From Rhodobacter ferrooxidans (lineage in GTDB: Bacteria > Pseudomonadota > Alphaproteobacteria > Rhodobacterales > Rhodobacteraceae): a stretch of DNA of 64,000 bases. Position 1 is the first letter of the stretch; each line of letters starts with the position of its first letter. Shown piece by piece: positions 44,195 through 52,606 of the stretch. A program made the translations under genes and the position numbers. The notes under the pieces are model-generated. The model had not been told where the DNA came from. It was given only the letters and a program-made list of their open reading frames with translations, and ran no database searches. The stretch is from positions 40,345 through 104,344 of the forward strand of contig NZ_ACYY01000014.1 in the NCBI RefSeq assembly GCF_000176015.1, given 5' to 3'.

Positions 44195-45862
44195 TCAGTC
44201 CAGCAAACGCCGCGCAATCACCTGCGCCTGAATTTCCGCGGCCCCCTCAAAGATGTTCAGGATGCGCGCATCGCACAGGATGCGGCTGATCTGGTATTCC
44301 AGCGCGAAGCCGTTGCCGCCGTGAATCTGCAGCGCATTGTCGGCGCAGGCCCAGGCGACGCGGGCTCCCAGCAGCTTGGCCATCCCGGCCTCCAGATCGC
44401 AGCGCTTGTCGTGGTCTTTCTGCCAGGCGCTGAAATAGGTCAACTGCCGCGCCACCATGATCTCGACCGCCATCATCGCCAGTTTGCCGGCCACGCGCGG
44501 AAACTCGATCAGCGCCTTGCCGAACTGCTTGCGGTCCTGCGCATACTGCATCCCCACCTCCAGCGCGTTCTGCGCCACGCCGATGGCACGGGCGGCGGTC
44601 TGGATGCGGGCGGATTCGAAAGTCTGCATCAACTGCTTGAAGCCTTGCCCTTCCACCCCGCCCAGCAGGTTCGCGCCCTTCACGGCAAAGCCGTCAAAGG
44701 CCAGTTCGTATTCTTTCATGCCGCGATAGCCCAGCACCTCGATCTCGGTTCCGGTCATGCCCTGGGTCGGGAAGGGGATGGCATCGGTGCCCGGGGTCTT
44801 TTCGGCCAGGAACATCGACAGGCCGCGATAATCGCTGGTGGCGGGGTCGGTGCGGGCCAGCAGGGTCATCACATGGGTGCGGGTGGCATGGGTGATCCAG
44901 GTCTTGTTGCCGGTCACCTGCCAGTCATCGCCCACCTTCACCGCGCGGGTGCGCAGGCTGCCCAGATCCGAGCCGGTATTGGGTTCGGTGAACACCGCCG
45001 TGGGCAAAATCTCGCCCGAGGCCAGCCCCGGCAGCCATTGCGCCTTTTGCGCGTCGGTGCCACCGCACAGGATCAGTTCGGCGGCAATTTCGCTGCGGGT
45101 CGCCAGAGAGCCGACACCGATATAGCCGCGCGACAGTTCTTCCGACACCACCACCATCGAGGCTTTCGACAGCCCGAAACCGCCAAACTCCTCGGGGATG
45201 GTCAGGCCGAACACCCCCATTTCGGCCAGCGAGTCGATGATCTCCATCGGGATCAACTCGTCGCGCAGGTGCCAGCCGTGGGCGTTAGGCACCACGCGCT
45301 CGTCGGCGAAACGGCGGAACTGGTCGCGGATCATTTCCAGCTCGTCGTCCAGCCCCGAAGCGCCAAAGGTGGCGCGGCCGTGGTTGTCCTGCATCAGGGC
45401 GACCAGACGGGTGCGGGCGAGGCTGGTGTTGCCCGAAGCCATCAGCGTGGCCGCCGCCGCACTGGGTGCCGGTGCGGTCAGCCCCAGATCGCCCAGCCGC
45501 GCCATCTCGCCTTGGCTCATCGGAATACCGCCGCGGATTTGCGCCAGATATTCGCCAAAGCCGATCTGCAGAAGCAGGGCTTCCATCTCGCCGAACTTGC
45601 CCTCAGCGTCCAGCCGCCCGGCCCAGGCGCGCATCTGCTGCAATGCCTGGGTGTAGGTCGCCAGCCAAGACAGGGTGTGGGCGGCGAACTGGTGCTGTTC
45701 CAGCGCCGGGGCGGACAGCTTGCCGCCAACGGTCACCAGCGCGCGCAACGCCTCGCGGCCTTCGGCAAACAGCGCCTCGACTTCCGGCAGCGCACTTTCG
45801 GTCAGCGCAAGGATATCGGCCAGAAGCGGCGATTGGGGCAGGTCTTGTCCATCATGCGGCAT
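44195..45862 (-). CDS. mcd: (2S)-methylsuccinyl-CoA dehydrogenase
   Basis: 555 residues: an acyl-CoA dehydrogenase core with an extra N-terminal domain of about 150 residues, as in Mcd of R. sphaeroides. It converts (2S)-methylsuccinyl-CoA to mesaconyl-CoA in the ethylmalonyl-CoA pathway for acetate assimilation. Core motifs: 'MGVFGLTIPEEFGGFGLSKASMVVVSEELSRGYIGVGSL', 'FTEPNTGSDLGSLRTRAV', 'GYRGMKEYELAFDGF' and 'LQIHGGNGFALEYQISRI'. GGAGA lies six bases before the ATG. Electrons should pass to EtfAB (54.5-56.2 kb). Other pathway genes (ccr, ecm) are not in this window. Confidence 0.87.
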   Translation of the reverse strand: MPHDGQDLPQSPLLADILALTESALPEVEALFAEGREALRALVTVGGKLSAPALEQHQFAAHTLSWLATYTQALQQMRAWAGRLDAEGKFGEMEALLLQIGFGEYLAQIRGGIPMSQGEMARLGDLGLTAPAPSAAAATLMASGNTSLARTRLVALMQDNHGRATFGASGLDDELEMIRDQFRRFADERVVPNAHGWHLRDELIPMEIIDSLAEMGVFGLTIPEEFGGFGLSKASMVVVSEELSRGYIGVGSLATRSEIAAELILCGGTDAQKAQWLPGLASGEILPTAVFTEPNTGSDLGSLRTRAVKVGDDWQVTGNKTWITHATRTHVMTLLARTDPATSDYRGLSMFLAEKTPGTDAIPFPTQGMTGTEIEVLGYRGMKEYELAFDGFAVKGANLLGGVEGQGFKQLMQTFESARIQTAARAIGVAQNALEVGMQYAQDRKQFGKALIEFPRVAGKLAMMAVEIMVARQLTYFSAWQKDHDKRCDLEAGMAKLLGARVAWACADNALQIHGGNGFALEYQISRILCDARILNIFEGAAEIQAQVIARRLLD

Positions 45863-45998
45863 GGCGATTCTCCGTTTCTGCGGTTGCAAAAGCGGTAGCG
45901 CCTTCGCACATGCAGCGCAATATTAATTCGCGGTGGGATGCAGCGAAGACCGAATATGTCGTGGCCGTTGCGGGTGCGCCAGATCGGCAAGGCCAGCC

Positions 45999-46042
45999 GC
46001 AAATTTTTCGAAAAATTTGCCAAAATCCTTCGAAGGATTTTG
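45999..46042. repeat. Palindromic repeat family B, copy 2
   Basis: A 22-base perfect palindrome (45999-46020, half GCAAATTTTTC) is followed by a 22-base perfect palindrome (46021-46042, half CAAAATCCTTC) identical to that of copy 1. It is intergenic, between the mcd start and the pckA terminator. Confidence 0.85.
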
Positions 46043-46064
46043 GTCCGGGTGCGCCGCCAATGCA

Positions 46065-46107
46065 AAAGGCCCCGAAGCTGTCCCGCAAGGGCAACTTCGG
46101 GGCCTTT
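46065..46107 (-). terminator. Intrinsic terminator of pckA
   Basis: A perfect 13-base stem AAAGGCCCCGAAG (46065-46077) / CTTCGGGGCCTTT (46095-46107). On the minus strand it is followed by TTGCATTGG. It lies 13 bases past the pckA stop. Confidence 0.85.
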
Positions 46108-46120
46108 CCTTGGCTCAGCC

Positions 46121-47719
46121 TCAGCCGATGGCGGCGGCTTTCACGTCGGCGTCGATATAGGGCAGATATTGCGCGAAATTCTCGGCAAACATCGCCACCA
46201 GTTTCTGCGCCTGCGCGTCATAGGCATTGCCGCTGGTCCAGGTGGAGCGCGGGTCCAACAGGCCGGTATCGACGTCATGCACCGCCACCGGCACGTCGAA
46301 GCCGAAGTTCGGGTCGCGGCGGAACGTGGCATTGGCCAGGCTGCCATCCAGCGCCGCGGTCAGCAGCGCGCGGGTGGCGCGGATCGGCATCCGCTTGCCG
46401 ACGCCATAAGCGCCGCCGGTCCAGCCGGTGTTCACCAGCCAGCAATGCGCGCCGGTGCGGGCAATCGCCGCCTGCAACAGCTTGCCATAAGCCTCGGGAC
46501 GGCGCGGCATGAACGGCGCACCGAAGCAGGTGGAAAACGTCGGCTGCGGCTCGGTGATGCCACGCTCGGTGCCTGCCACTTTCGAGGTGAAGCCCGACAG
46601 GAAGTGATACATCGCCTGCGCCGGGGTCAGCCGCGAGATCGGCGGCAACACACCGAAGGCGTCGCAGGTCAGCATGATCACGTTCTTGGGCGTGCCGCCG
46701 ATGCCGGTTGCCGAGGCATTGGCAATGTATTCCAGTGGATAGGCGCAACGACCGTTCGGGGTCAGGCTGGCATCGTCGAAGTCGATCTCCAGCGTTTCCG
46801 GGTTGAACACGTTGTTTTCCACCACGGTGGCGAACATCGAGGTGGTGGCATAGATGTCGGGCTCGGCTTCGGCGCTGAGGTTGATGGTCTTGGCGTAGCA
46901 GCCGCCTTCGAAGTTGAACACCGCATTGTCGGACCAGCCATGCTCGTCATCACCGATCAACGTGCGCGACGGGTCGGCCGAAAGCGTGGTCTTGCCGGTG
47001 CCGGACAGGCCGAAGAACACCGCGGTATCATCGGTATTGCCCTTGGCATGGTTGGCCGAGCAGTGCATCGCCATCACGCCCTTGCCGGGCAGGATGTAGT
47101 TCAGCAGCGTGAACACGCCCTTCTTGATCTCGCCCGCATAGCCGGTGTTGGCGATCAGGATCTCTTTGGTGTCAAAATTCAGCGCGATCACCGTATCGGT
47201 GCGGCAGCCGTGCTTTTTCGGGTCGGCCTTGAAGCTGGGGACGTTGATGATGGTCCATTCCGGCACAAAGCTGTCCAGTGCCGAACGGGCCGGGCGACGC
47301 AGCATGTGGCGGATGAACAGGCTGTGCCAGGCCAACTCGGTCACGACGCGCACGGCCAGATGGTGTTCGGGGTCGGCACCGCCCACCATATCCTGCACGA
47401 AAAAGTCGCGGCCCTGCATGTGAGCCAGCATGTCGGCCTTCAGTTGCACAAAGGCATCAGGCGCCATCGGCTGGTTGTTTTCCCACCAGATGCTGTCTTC
47501 GACCGATGCTGTGCGCACCACGAACTTGTCCTTGGGCGAGCGGCCGGTGAATTTGCCGGTCGAACACAGGAAAGCGCCGCCCTTGCCAAGGGTGCCTTCG
47601 CCGCGTAGCAGCGCTGCTTCAACCAGTTGCGGCTCGATCAGGTTGTAATGCACCTTGCCCAGGCCGGTGATGCCTTGATGGTCCAGTTTGCAGGCTGGGT
47701 TCACGTGTCCGAGTGTCAT
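46121..47719 (-). CDS. pckA: Phosphoenolpyruvate carboxykinase (ATP)
   Basis: 532 residues. Gluconeogenic enzyme that converts oxaloacetate and ATP to PEP. P-loop '[15 protein letters not shown]', metal-binding '[11 protein letters not shown]', '[16 protein letters not shown]' near the N-terminus (substrate Arg), '[17 protein letters not shown]' with the catalytic-site His, and '[15 protein letters not shown]'. The ATG at 47717-47719 starts MTLGHVNPA. The upstream region carries inverted and direct repeats. The ChvGI/PTS signalling cluster is divergent from it. Confidence 0.96.
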   Translation of the reverse strand: MTLGHVNPACKLDHQGITGLGKVHYNLIEPQLVEAALLRGEGTLGKGGAFLCSTGKFTGRSPKDKFVVRTASVEDSIWWENNQPMAPDAFVQLKADMLAHMQGRDFFVQDMVGGADPEHHLAVRVVTELAWHSLFIRHMLRRPARSALDSFVPEWTIINVPSFKADPKKHGCRTDTVIALNFDTKEILIANTGYAGEIKKGVFTLLNYILPGKGVMAMHCSANHAKGNTDDTAVFFGLSGTGKTTLSADPSRTLIGDDEHGWSDNAVFNFEGGCYAKTINLSAEAEPDIYATTSMFATVVENNVFNPETLEIDFDDASLTPNGRCAYPLEYIANASATGIGGTPKNVIMLTCDAFGVLPPISRLTPAQAMYHFLSGFTSKVAGTERGITEPQPTFSTCFGAPFMPRRPEAYGKLLQAAIARTGAHCWLVNTGWTGGAYGVGKRMPIRATRALLTAALDGSLANATFRRDPNFGFDVPVAVHDVDTGLLDPRSTWTSGNAYDAQAQKLVAMFAENFAQYLPYIDADVKAAAIG

Positions 47720-48058
47720 GTTCAAGCTCCCGTAGCCGCAGCCGCGACCGTAATTCATATCCGATATCGGCGCCCGTGGTGTGCAGGGCTACCGGTCAGC
47801 CCCGGGGCCGACGCTGACACGAGTTCTATACAATGTGCAAATGCGGCGAACCAGAACGCATTTGCGGCGTTAGCGCAAGCAGCGGCAGTTTAGCGCAACC
47901 AACTCATCGACTGCGGCAAATTAGTCAATCCTTGGTAATTTTCGTGTCCCCTGAAGCCACCGGCAGGGGGTGATTCGCAGTTAAGTGTTGATTGTTCGGG
48001 TCGAAAACCGGATCATATGGAAAAAATCAGGCAAACGAGCAGTATAGGATCACCAGTA
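47720..48058. other. Gene-free regulatory region between pckA and chvI (339 bases)
   Basis: No convincing gene is present. The region holds the divergent pckA and chvI promoters. It is less GC-rich than its surroundings in its chvI-proximal half. See the separate entry for the repeats near the pckA promoter. An in-frame ATG at 48017 upstream of chvI was not chosen. Confidence 0.7.
47825..47898 (-). promoter_or_regulatory. Candidate pckA promoter with an inverted repeat and paired TTAGCGCAA sites
   Basis: On the minus strand TATAGA (47825-47830) is a possible -10. Just upstream, GCAAATGCG (47837-47845) and CGCATTTGC (47857-47865) form a perfect 9-base inverted repeat that would cover the -35 region. 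Further upstream TTAGCGCAA occurs twice, at 47870-47878 and 47890-47898, exactly 20 bases apart. These look like sites for a dimeric repressor or activator. A LacI-family regulator of gluconeogenesis is a guess. Confidence 0.5.
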
Positions 48059-48760
48059 ATGTCAAGGATCGCCCTTGTGGACGACGACAGGAATATCCTG
48101 ACGTCGGTTTCGATGACGCTCGAGGCCGAAGGCTTCGAAGTGGAAACCTACAACGACGGCCAGTCGGCGTTGGACGCATTCAACCGCCGTCTTCCTGACA
48201 TGGCGGTGCTGGACATCAAGATGCCGCGGATGGACGGGATGGACCTGCTGCAACGCTTGCGGCAGAAAACCACCATGCCGGTGATCTTCCTGACCTCGAA
48301 GGATGACGAGATCGACGAGGTTCTGGGCCTGCGGATGGGCGCCGACGACTATGTGAAAAAACCGTTCTCGCAACGGCTGCTGGTCGAACGCATCCGCGCG
48401 CTGCTGCGGCGACAGGACGCGATTGCCACCGGCGAGGTGGCGGTGACCGAGGAAACCAAGATCATGGAGCGTGGCTATCTGCGGATGGACCCGCTGCGCC
48501 ATTCTGTGGCCTGGAAGGGCAATGACGTGTCGCTGACCGTCACCGAATTTTTGCTGTTGCAGGCGCTGGCGCAACGCCCCGGTTTCGTGAAAAGCCGCGA
48601 TGCGCTGATGGACGTGGCCTATGATGATCAGGTCTATGTCGATGACCGCACCATCGACAGCCACATCAAGCGGCTTCGCAAGAAGATGCGCAGCGCCGAT
48701 GCCGAGTTTTCGGCGATCGAGACGCTGTATGGCATTGGATATCGCTATAACGAAGAGTGA
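48059..48760 (+). CDS. chvI: Response regulator ChvI (OmpR/PhoB family)
   Basis: 233 residues. Receiver domain with acidic pocket 'VDDDRN', phosphoacceptor Asp-52 ('[12 protein letters not shown]'), Thr in 'FLTSKDD' and Lys in '[14 protein letters not shown]', a segment typical of ChvI. The C-terminal winged helix has '[32 protein letters not shown]' and '[16 protein letters not shown]'. In rhizobia ChvI responds to acid and envelope stress. AGGATCACCAGTA precedes the ATG. It is first in the chvI-chvG-hprK-rapZ-PTS run. Confidence 0.94.
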   Translation: MSRIALVDDDRNILTSVSMTLEAEGFEVETYNDGQSALDAFNRRLPDMAVLDIKMPRMDGMDLLQRLRQKTTMPVIFLTSKDDEIDEVLGLRMGADDYVKKPFSQRLLVERIRALLRRQDAIATGEVAVTEETKIMERGYLRMDPLRHSVAWKGNDVSLTVTEFLLLQALAQRPGFVKSRDALMDVAYDDQVYVDDRTIDSHIKRLRKKMRSADAEFSAIETLYGIGYRYNEE

Positions 48761-48769
48761 CGGCACCGC

Positions 48770-50476
48770 ATGACCGTTGCACGCCAGATCCCCGTGGAAG
48801 ACACCCCACCAACCCGCAAGGGCGAGGTGCTGGTCGGTGACGATTGGGTGTCGCCCGACGCCCAGGCCGATGCCGATTGGCGAAGCGTGCGCGGCAGGCG
48901 TGGCATCGTCGCGCTGAACCGCTCGCCGCTGGCCCGGAAGATCATCATTTTCAACATGATGGCGCTGGTGATCCTGGTGTCGGGCGTGCTTTACATGAAC
49001 CCGTTCCGCGACAGTCTGGTACAGCAGCGCGAAAAGGGGCTGGTGGCCGAAGCGCGGTTGATCTCGAACGTGTTCGAAGCGCGGATGCCGGGCAATCAGG
49101 CGGTCGATCTGGCCACCGGCACCGGCATCGACATCGACAAGGTGCTGGATCAGGTCGATCTGGGTCCGGGGGTCGAGATTTTTGTGTTCGACACCTATGG
49201 CGGCTTGCTGACCAAGGCCATCGGTGCCGCGGGCGAACCGGCGGCCTCGGGCCGCTCGACCGTGATCACCGATTTCCTGAACCTGATCTGGGAGGGGGTT
49301 TCAGGCGTGCTGGCGCCCCCCGAAAGTGCCACCAAGGTCGATGGCGAGGCTTTGGCGCGCGATCTTTACGCCGCCGCAAGGTCGGGCGAGACCGCGGTCA
49401 ACACCGCCAAGGCACCGCAGGGCGGCACGCTGTTCTCGGTCGCCACGCCGATCTGGCGGGCGGGCGAGGTGCTGGGGGTGGTGGCGCTGACCTCGGCCGC
49501 GGGTGAGATTGACGGGTTGGTGCGCTATGAACGCGAGCAGGTTTTGCAGATGTTCGTGATCGCGCTGCTGGTGTCGATCGGCCTTTCGCTGGTGCTGGCC
49601 TCGACCATAGCCAACCCCTTGTCGGATCTGGCGGCAGCGGCGGAACTGGGCCGCGACCGCGACGCCCGCAAGATGGCGCCGGGCCGGGTGCGGATCCCCG
49701 ATCTGACCGCGCGACCCGACGAGATCGGTCGGCTGTCGGTGGCAATGCGCGGCATGGTGGCGGCGCTTTACGACCGCATCGACGCCAACGAACAGTTTGC
49801 CGCCGATGTGGCGCATGAGATCAAGAACCCGCTGGCGTCGTTGCGCTCGGCCGTGGGCACCATGCGGGTGGCCAAGCGCGACGATCAGCGTGAGCGTCTG
49901 CTGGAGGTGATCGAGCATGACGTGCGCCGCCTGGACCGGCTGGTCAGCGACATTTCCAACGCCTCACGGCTGGACTCTGAGTTGGTCAAGGAAGAGGAAG
50001 AAGAGTTCAACCTGCTGAAAACCCTGTCGAACCTGAGTGAATACCTGGGCGCGCAGGCTTCGGAAAAGGGCGTGGATTTCATCACCGACCTGCCGTCGGA
50101 GCCGATCATCATCCGCGGGCTGGAGGCGCGGCTGGCGCAGGTTTTCGTCAACCTGATCACCAACGCCGTGTCGTTCTGCGACGAGGGCGATGCGGTGCGG
50201 GTCTGGGCGCGGCGGCGGGAAAACCGGGTGCTGGTGGTGGTGGAAGACACCGGGCCGGGCATTCCCGAAGCCGCCCTGCAAAAGGTGTTCAAGCGGTTCT
50301 ACTCCGAACGCCCGGTGGGCCAGTTCGGCAACCACTCGGGCCTGGGTCTGGCGATTTCCAAGCAGATCGTCGAGGCGCATGGTGGGGTGATCTGGGCCGA
50401 AAACATCCGCCCGACCCATGCCGACATCACCTCGGAACCCCTGGGCGCGCGCTTCGTGGTTGGCCTGCCGATTTGA
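48770..50476 (+). CDS. chvG: Sensor histidine kinase ChvG
   Basis: 568 residues. A cytoplasmic N-terminus of about 55 residues precedes TM1 (KIIIFNMMALVILVSGVLYM, about 57-76), a periplasmic sensing domain of about 180 residues, TM2 (MFVIALLVSIGLSLVLASTI, 261-280), then HAMP and a HisKA domain with phosphoacceptor His-349 in 'AADVAHEIKNPLASLRSAVG'. HATPase_c boxes: 'NLITNAVSFC' (N), 'VEDTGPGIPEAAL' (G1) and 'GNHSGLGLAISKQIVEAHGG' (G2). It partners ChvI, nine bases upstream. Its TGA overlaps the hprK start. Confidence 0.95.
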   Translation: MTVARQIPVEDTPPTRKGEVLVGDDWVSPDAQADADWRSVRGRRGIVALNRSPLARKIIIFNMMALVILVSGVLYMNPFRDSLVQQREKGLVAEARLISNVFEARMPGNQAVDLATGTGIDIDKVLDQVDLGPGVEIFVFDTYGGLLTKAIGAAGEPAASGRSTVITDFLNLIWEGVSGVLAPPESATKVDGEALARDLYAAARSGETAVNTAKAPQGGTLFSVATPIWRAGEVLGVVALTSAAGEIDGLVRYEREQVLQMFVIALLVSIGLSLVLASTIANPLSDLAAAAELGRDRDARKMAPGRVRIPDLTARPDEIGRLSVAMRGMVAALYDRIDANEQFAADVAHEIKNPLASLRSAVGTMRVAKRDDQRERLLEVIEHDVRRLDRLVSDISNASRLDSELVKEEEEEFNLLKTLSNLSEYLGAQASEKGVDFITDLPSEPIIIRGLEARLAQVFVNLITNAVSFCDEGDAVRVWARRRENRVLVVVEDTGPGIPEAALQKVFKRFYSERPVGQFGNHSGLGLAISKQIVEAHGGVIWAENIRPTHADITSEPLGARFVVGLPI

Positions 50477-50904
50477 CCAGCGGGACGCAGGTGCAGACCC
50501 TGCATGCCAGTTGCGTGGCGGTTGACGGGCGCGGGCTGTTGATCCTTGGTCCCTCGGGCAGCGGCAAATCCGGGCTGGCGCTGCAACTGATGGCGCTGGG
50601 TGCCGGGCTGGTGGCCGATGACCAGACAGAAATCCGCCTTGAAGATGCCGCGCTGATCGCCCGCTGCCCCGCCCCGCTGCGCGGCCTGATAGAGGCGCGC
50701 GGCATTGGTTTGCTGAACGCCTTGCCGCTCGAAAGTGCGCCGCTGCATCTGGTGGTTGATCTGGGTCAGTCCGAAACCCAGCGCCTGCCACCAAAACGTC
50801 ACATCACCTTGATGAACCAGTGTTTGGACCTTGTGCTGGGGCAGGATGGACGCCATTTTCCTTCAGCACTGCTGCAGATGCTCAGGTTCGGGCGGCAGGC
50901 TTAG
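50473..50904 (+). CDS. hprK: HPr kinase/phosphorylase, short alphaproteobacterial form
   Basis: 143 residues, starting at TTG in a TTGA overlap with chvG. It has only the catalytic half of HPr kinase: '[30 protein letters not shown]' with Walker A at 26-33 and '[11 protein letters not shown]' with the metal-binding acids, and it lacks the N-terminal domain of Firmicute enzymes. '[19 protein letters not shown]' is the HprK capture segment. It should phosphorylate Ser-46 of the HPr encoded at 52274. Such truncated forms are normal in this class. Confidence 0.92.
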   Translation: MTSGTQVQTLHASCVAVDGRGLLILGPSGSGKSGLALQLMALGAGLVADDQTEIRLEDAALIARCPAPLRGLIEARGIGLLNALPLESAPLHLVVDLGQSETQRLPPKRHITLMNQCLDLVLGQDGRHFPSALLQMLRFGRQA

Positions 50905-50923
50905 CCGCAGCAAGGATCGCGTC

Positions 50924-51844
50924 GTGACGAACATGTCCAGCCCTCAGGCCGATCAGACCCGGGACCACCGGCTGGTGCTGGTCACCGGGCCGTCGGGGGC
51001 GGGACGCTCGACCGCGATTCACGCGCTGGAGGATCTGGGCTACGAGGTGATCGACAACCTGCCGCTCAGCCTGGTGCCGCGGCTGATCGACGGCCCGCCG
51101 CTGGGCCGCCCCATCGCGCTGGGGCTGGACGTGCGCAACCGCGAGTTCAATGCCACCGCCCTGATCGAGCTGATCGACAGCCTGACCCGCGATCCAAGGG
51201 TCGATCTGGACGTGCTGTATCTGGATTGCGCCCCCGAGGCGCTGATCCGGCGCTACTCCGAAACCCGCCGCCGTCATCCGCTGGCCCCCGACGAAACCCC
51301 GACCCGCGGCATCGAGCGCGAGATCGACCTGCTGGCACCGATCCGGGTGCGCGCCGATCATCTGGTCGACACCACCGAGATGTCGCCGCATGACCTGAAG
51401 GCCGAGATTACCCTTTGGTTCGCACGTGCGGGGGCGGCCGGAATGGCGGTGTCGGTGCAGTCGTTTTCCTACAAACGCGGGGTGCCGCGCGGCGTTGACA
51501 TGATTTTCGACTGCCGGTTCCTGCGCAATCCGCATTGGGTGGCGGCGTTGCGCGATCTGGATGGCCGCGACCCGACGGTGGCCGAGTTCGTGGCCGACGA
51601 CCCGCTGTTTGCGCCGTTCATGGCCAGGCTTGCCGAACTGGTGCTGTTCCTGCTTCCGGCGCAACGGCACGAGGGCAAGGCGCATCTGTCGATCGGTCTC
51701 GGCTGTTCAGGTGGGCAACACCGTTCGGTTGCCGTCGCGGAGAAACTGGGCAATCTGCTTGCACAGGAGGGCTGGGCGGTGTCAAAAAGACATCGGGAGC
51801 TTGAGCGTCGGGCGACGGGCGCGCAGCCGGGGAAGACAGGATGA
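50924..51844 (+). CDS. rapZ: RNase adapter protein RapZ (YvcJ/P-loop family)
   Basis: 306 residues. N-terminal P-loop domain with [29 protein letters not shown]; the Walker A Lys is replaced by Arg. C-terminal RapZ domain: '[26 protein letters not shown]' and '[22 protein letters not shown]'. RapZ in E. coli guides RNase E to small RNAs; in alphaproteobacteria the role is less clear, but the gene sits with PTS genes. The start is taken as GTG at 50924, because AAGGA lies seven bases upstream; the ATG at 50933 is the alternative. Confidence 0.9.
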   Translation: MTNMSSPQADQTRDHRLVLVTGPSGAGRSTAIHALEDLGYEVIDNLPLSLVPRLIDGPPLGRPIALGLDVRNREFNATALIELIDSLTRDPRVDLDVLYLDCAPEALIRRYSETRRRHPLAPDETPTRGIEREIDLLAPIRVRADHLVDTTEMSPHDLKAEITLWFARAGAAGMAVSVQSFSYKRGVPRGVDMIFDCRFLRNPHWVAALRDLDGRDPTVAEFVADDPLFAPFMARLAELVLFLLPAQRHEGKAHLSIGLGCSGGQHRSVAVAEKLGNLLAQEGWAVSKRHRELERRATGAQPGKTG

Positions 51845-51851
51845 AACGCGC

Positions 51852-52277
51852 GTGATCGGCATCGTGATCGTCGCACATGGCGGGCTGGCGCGGGAATATC
51901 TTTCCGCGGTCGAGCATGTGGTGGGCAAGCAATTGGCGATTGCCGCAATCTCGATCGAGGATGATTGCGACCGCGCGGACAAACAGGACGAGATCAGCGC
52001 CGCTGCCGCTTCGGTGGACAGCGGCGATGGCGTGGTGGTGGTGACCGACATGTTCGGCGGCTCGCCCTCCAACCTGTCGCTGCCGGCCTGTGCCGGGCGC
52101 AACCGCCGCATCCTTTACGGTGCCAACCTGCCGATGCTGATCAAGCTGACCAAATCGCGCGACCTGCCGGTGGCGCAGGCGGTGGCGCTGGCGCTGGATG
52201 CCGGGCGCAAATACATCAACAGCCTGGATCTGGGCAGCGACGGCACCGGCGAGGCCGATTACGGGACGCGTCGATGA
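51852..52277 (+). CDS. PTS EIIA component, mannose family
   Basis: 141 residues from a GTG start. EIIA-Man fold: 'IGIVIVAHGGLAREYLSAVEHVVG' with the phosphoacceptor His-9 (VAHGG), 'VVVVTDMFGGSPSNLSLPA' and 'GANLPMLIKLTKSR'. No EIIB or EIIC is present, so this is a regulatory EIIA that receives phosphate from HPr and does not transport sugar. AGGA lies ten bases before the GTG. Its TGA overlaps the ptsH ATG. Confidence 0.92.
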   Translation: MIGIVIVAHGGLAREYLSAVEHVVGKQLAIAAISIEDDCDRADKQDEISAAAASVDSGDGVVVVTDMFGGSPSNLSLPACAGRNRRILYGANLPMLIKLTKSRDLPVAQAVALALDAGRKYINSLDLGSDGTGEADYGTRR

Positions 52278-52543
52278 TTCGCCGTCGCCTGCTGATCGTC
52301 AACGACAAGGGGCTGCACGCCCGTGCCTCGGCCAAGTTCGTCGAATGTGTGGAACGCTTCGACGCCCGCGCCGAGGTCAGCCGTGATGGCATGACGGTGT
52401 CGGGCGATTCGATCATGGGGTTGCTGATGCTGGCGGCCTCGCGCGGCACCTCGATCGACATCGCCACCAGTGGCCCGCAGGCCGATGCGCTGGCCGACGC
52501 CTTGCAGGCGCTGGTCGCCGCGCGGTTCGGTGAAGACTACTGA
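52274..52543 (+). CDS. ptsH: Phosphocarrier protein HPr
   Basis: 89 residues. Phosphoacceptor His-15 in 'NDKGLHARASAKFVE' and the regulatory Ser-46 in 'GDSIMGLLMLAAS', so both EI and HprK phosphorylation sites are present. It is last of the chvI-to-ptsH run; EI (ptsP/ptsI) is not in the window. It transmits carbon or nitrogen state to EIIA. It ends 63 bases before the convergent hydroxybutyryl-CoA dehydrogenase stop. Confidence 0.95.
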   Translation: MIRRRLLIVNDKGLHARASAKFVECVERFDARAEVSRDGMTVSGDSIMGLLMLAASRGTSIDIATSGPQADALADALQALVAARFGEDY

Positions 52544-52606
52544 CCTGAGGCGTGTCAGGCAAAAGTGGGCAGCAGTTTTGCCGCCCGACACGCGAAGAAT
52601 AAAGGT

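Noticed and set aside
50473..50904. Truncated hprK as a broken gene
   Set aside because: Short HPr kinases lacking the N-terminal domain are the standard form in alphaproteobacteria, and the catalytic motifs are intact.
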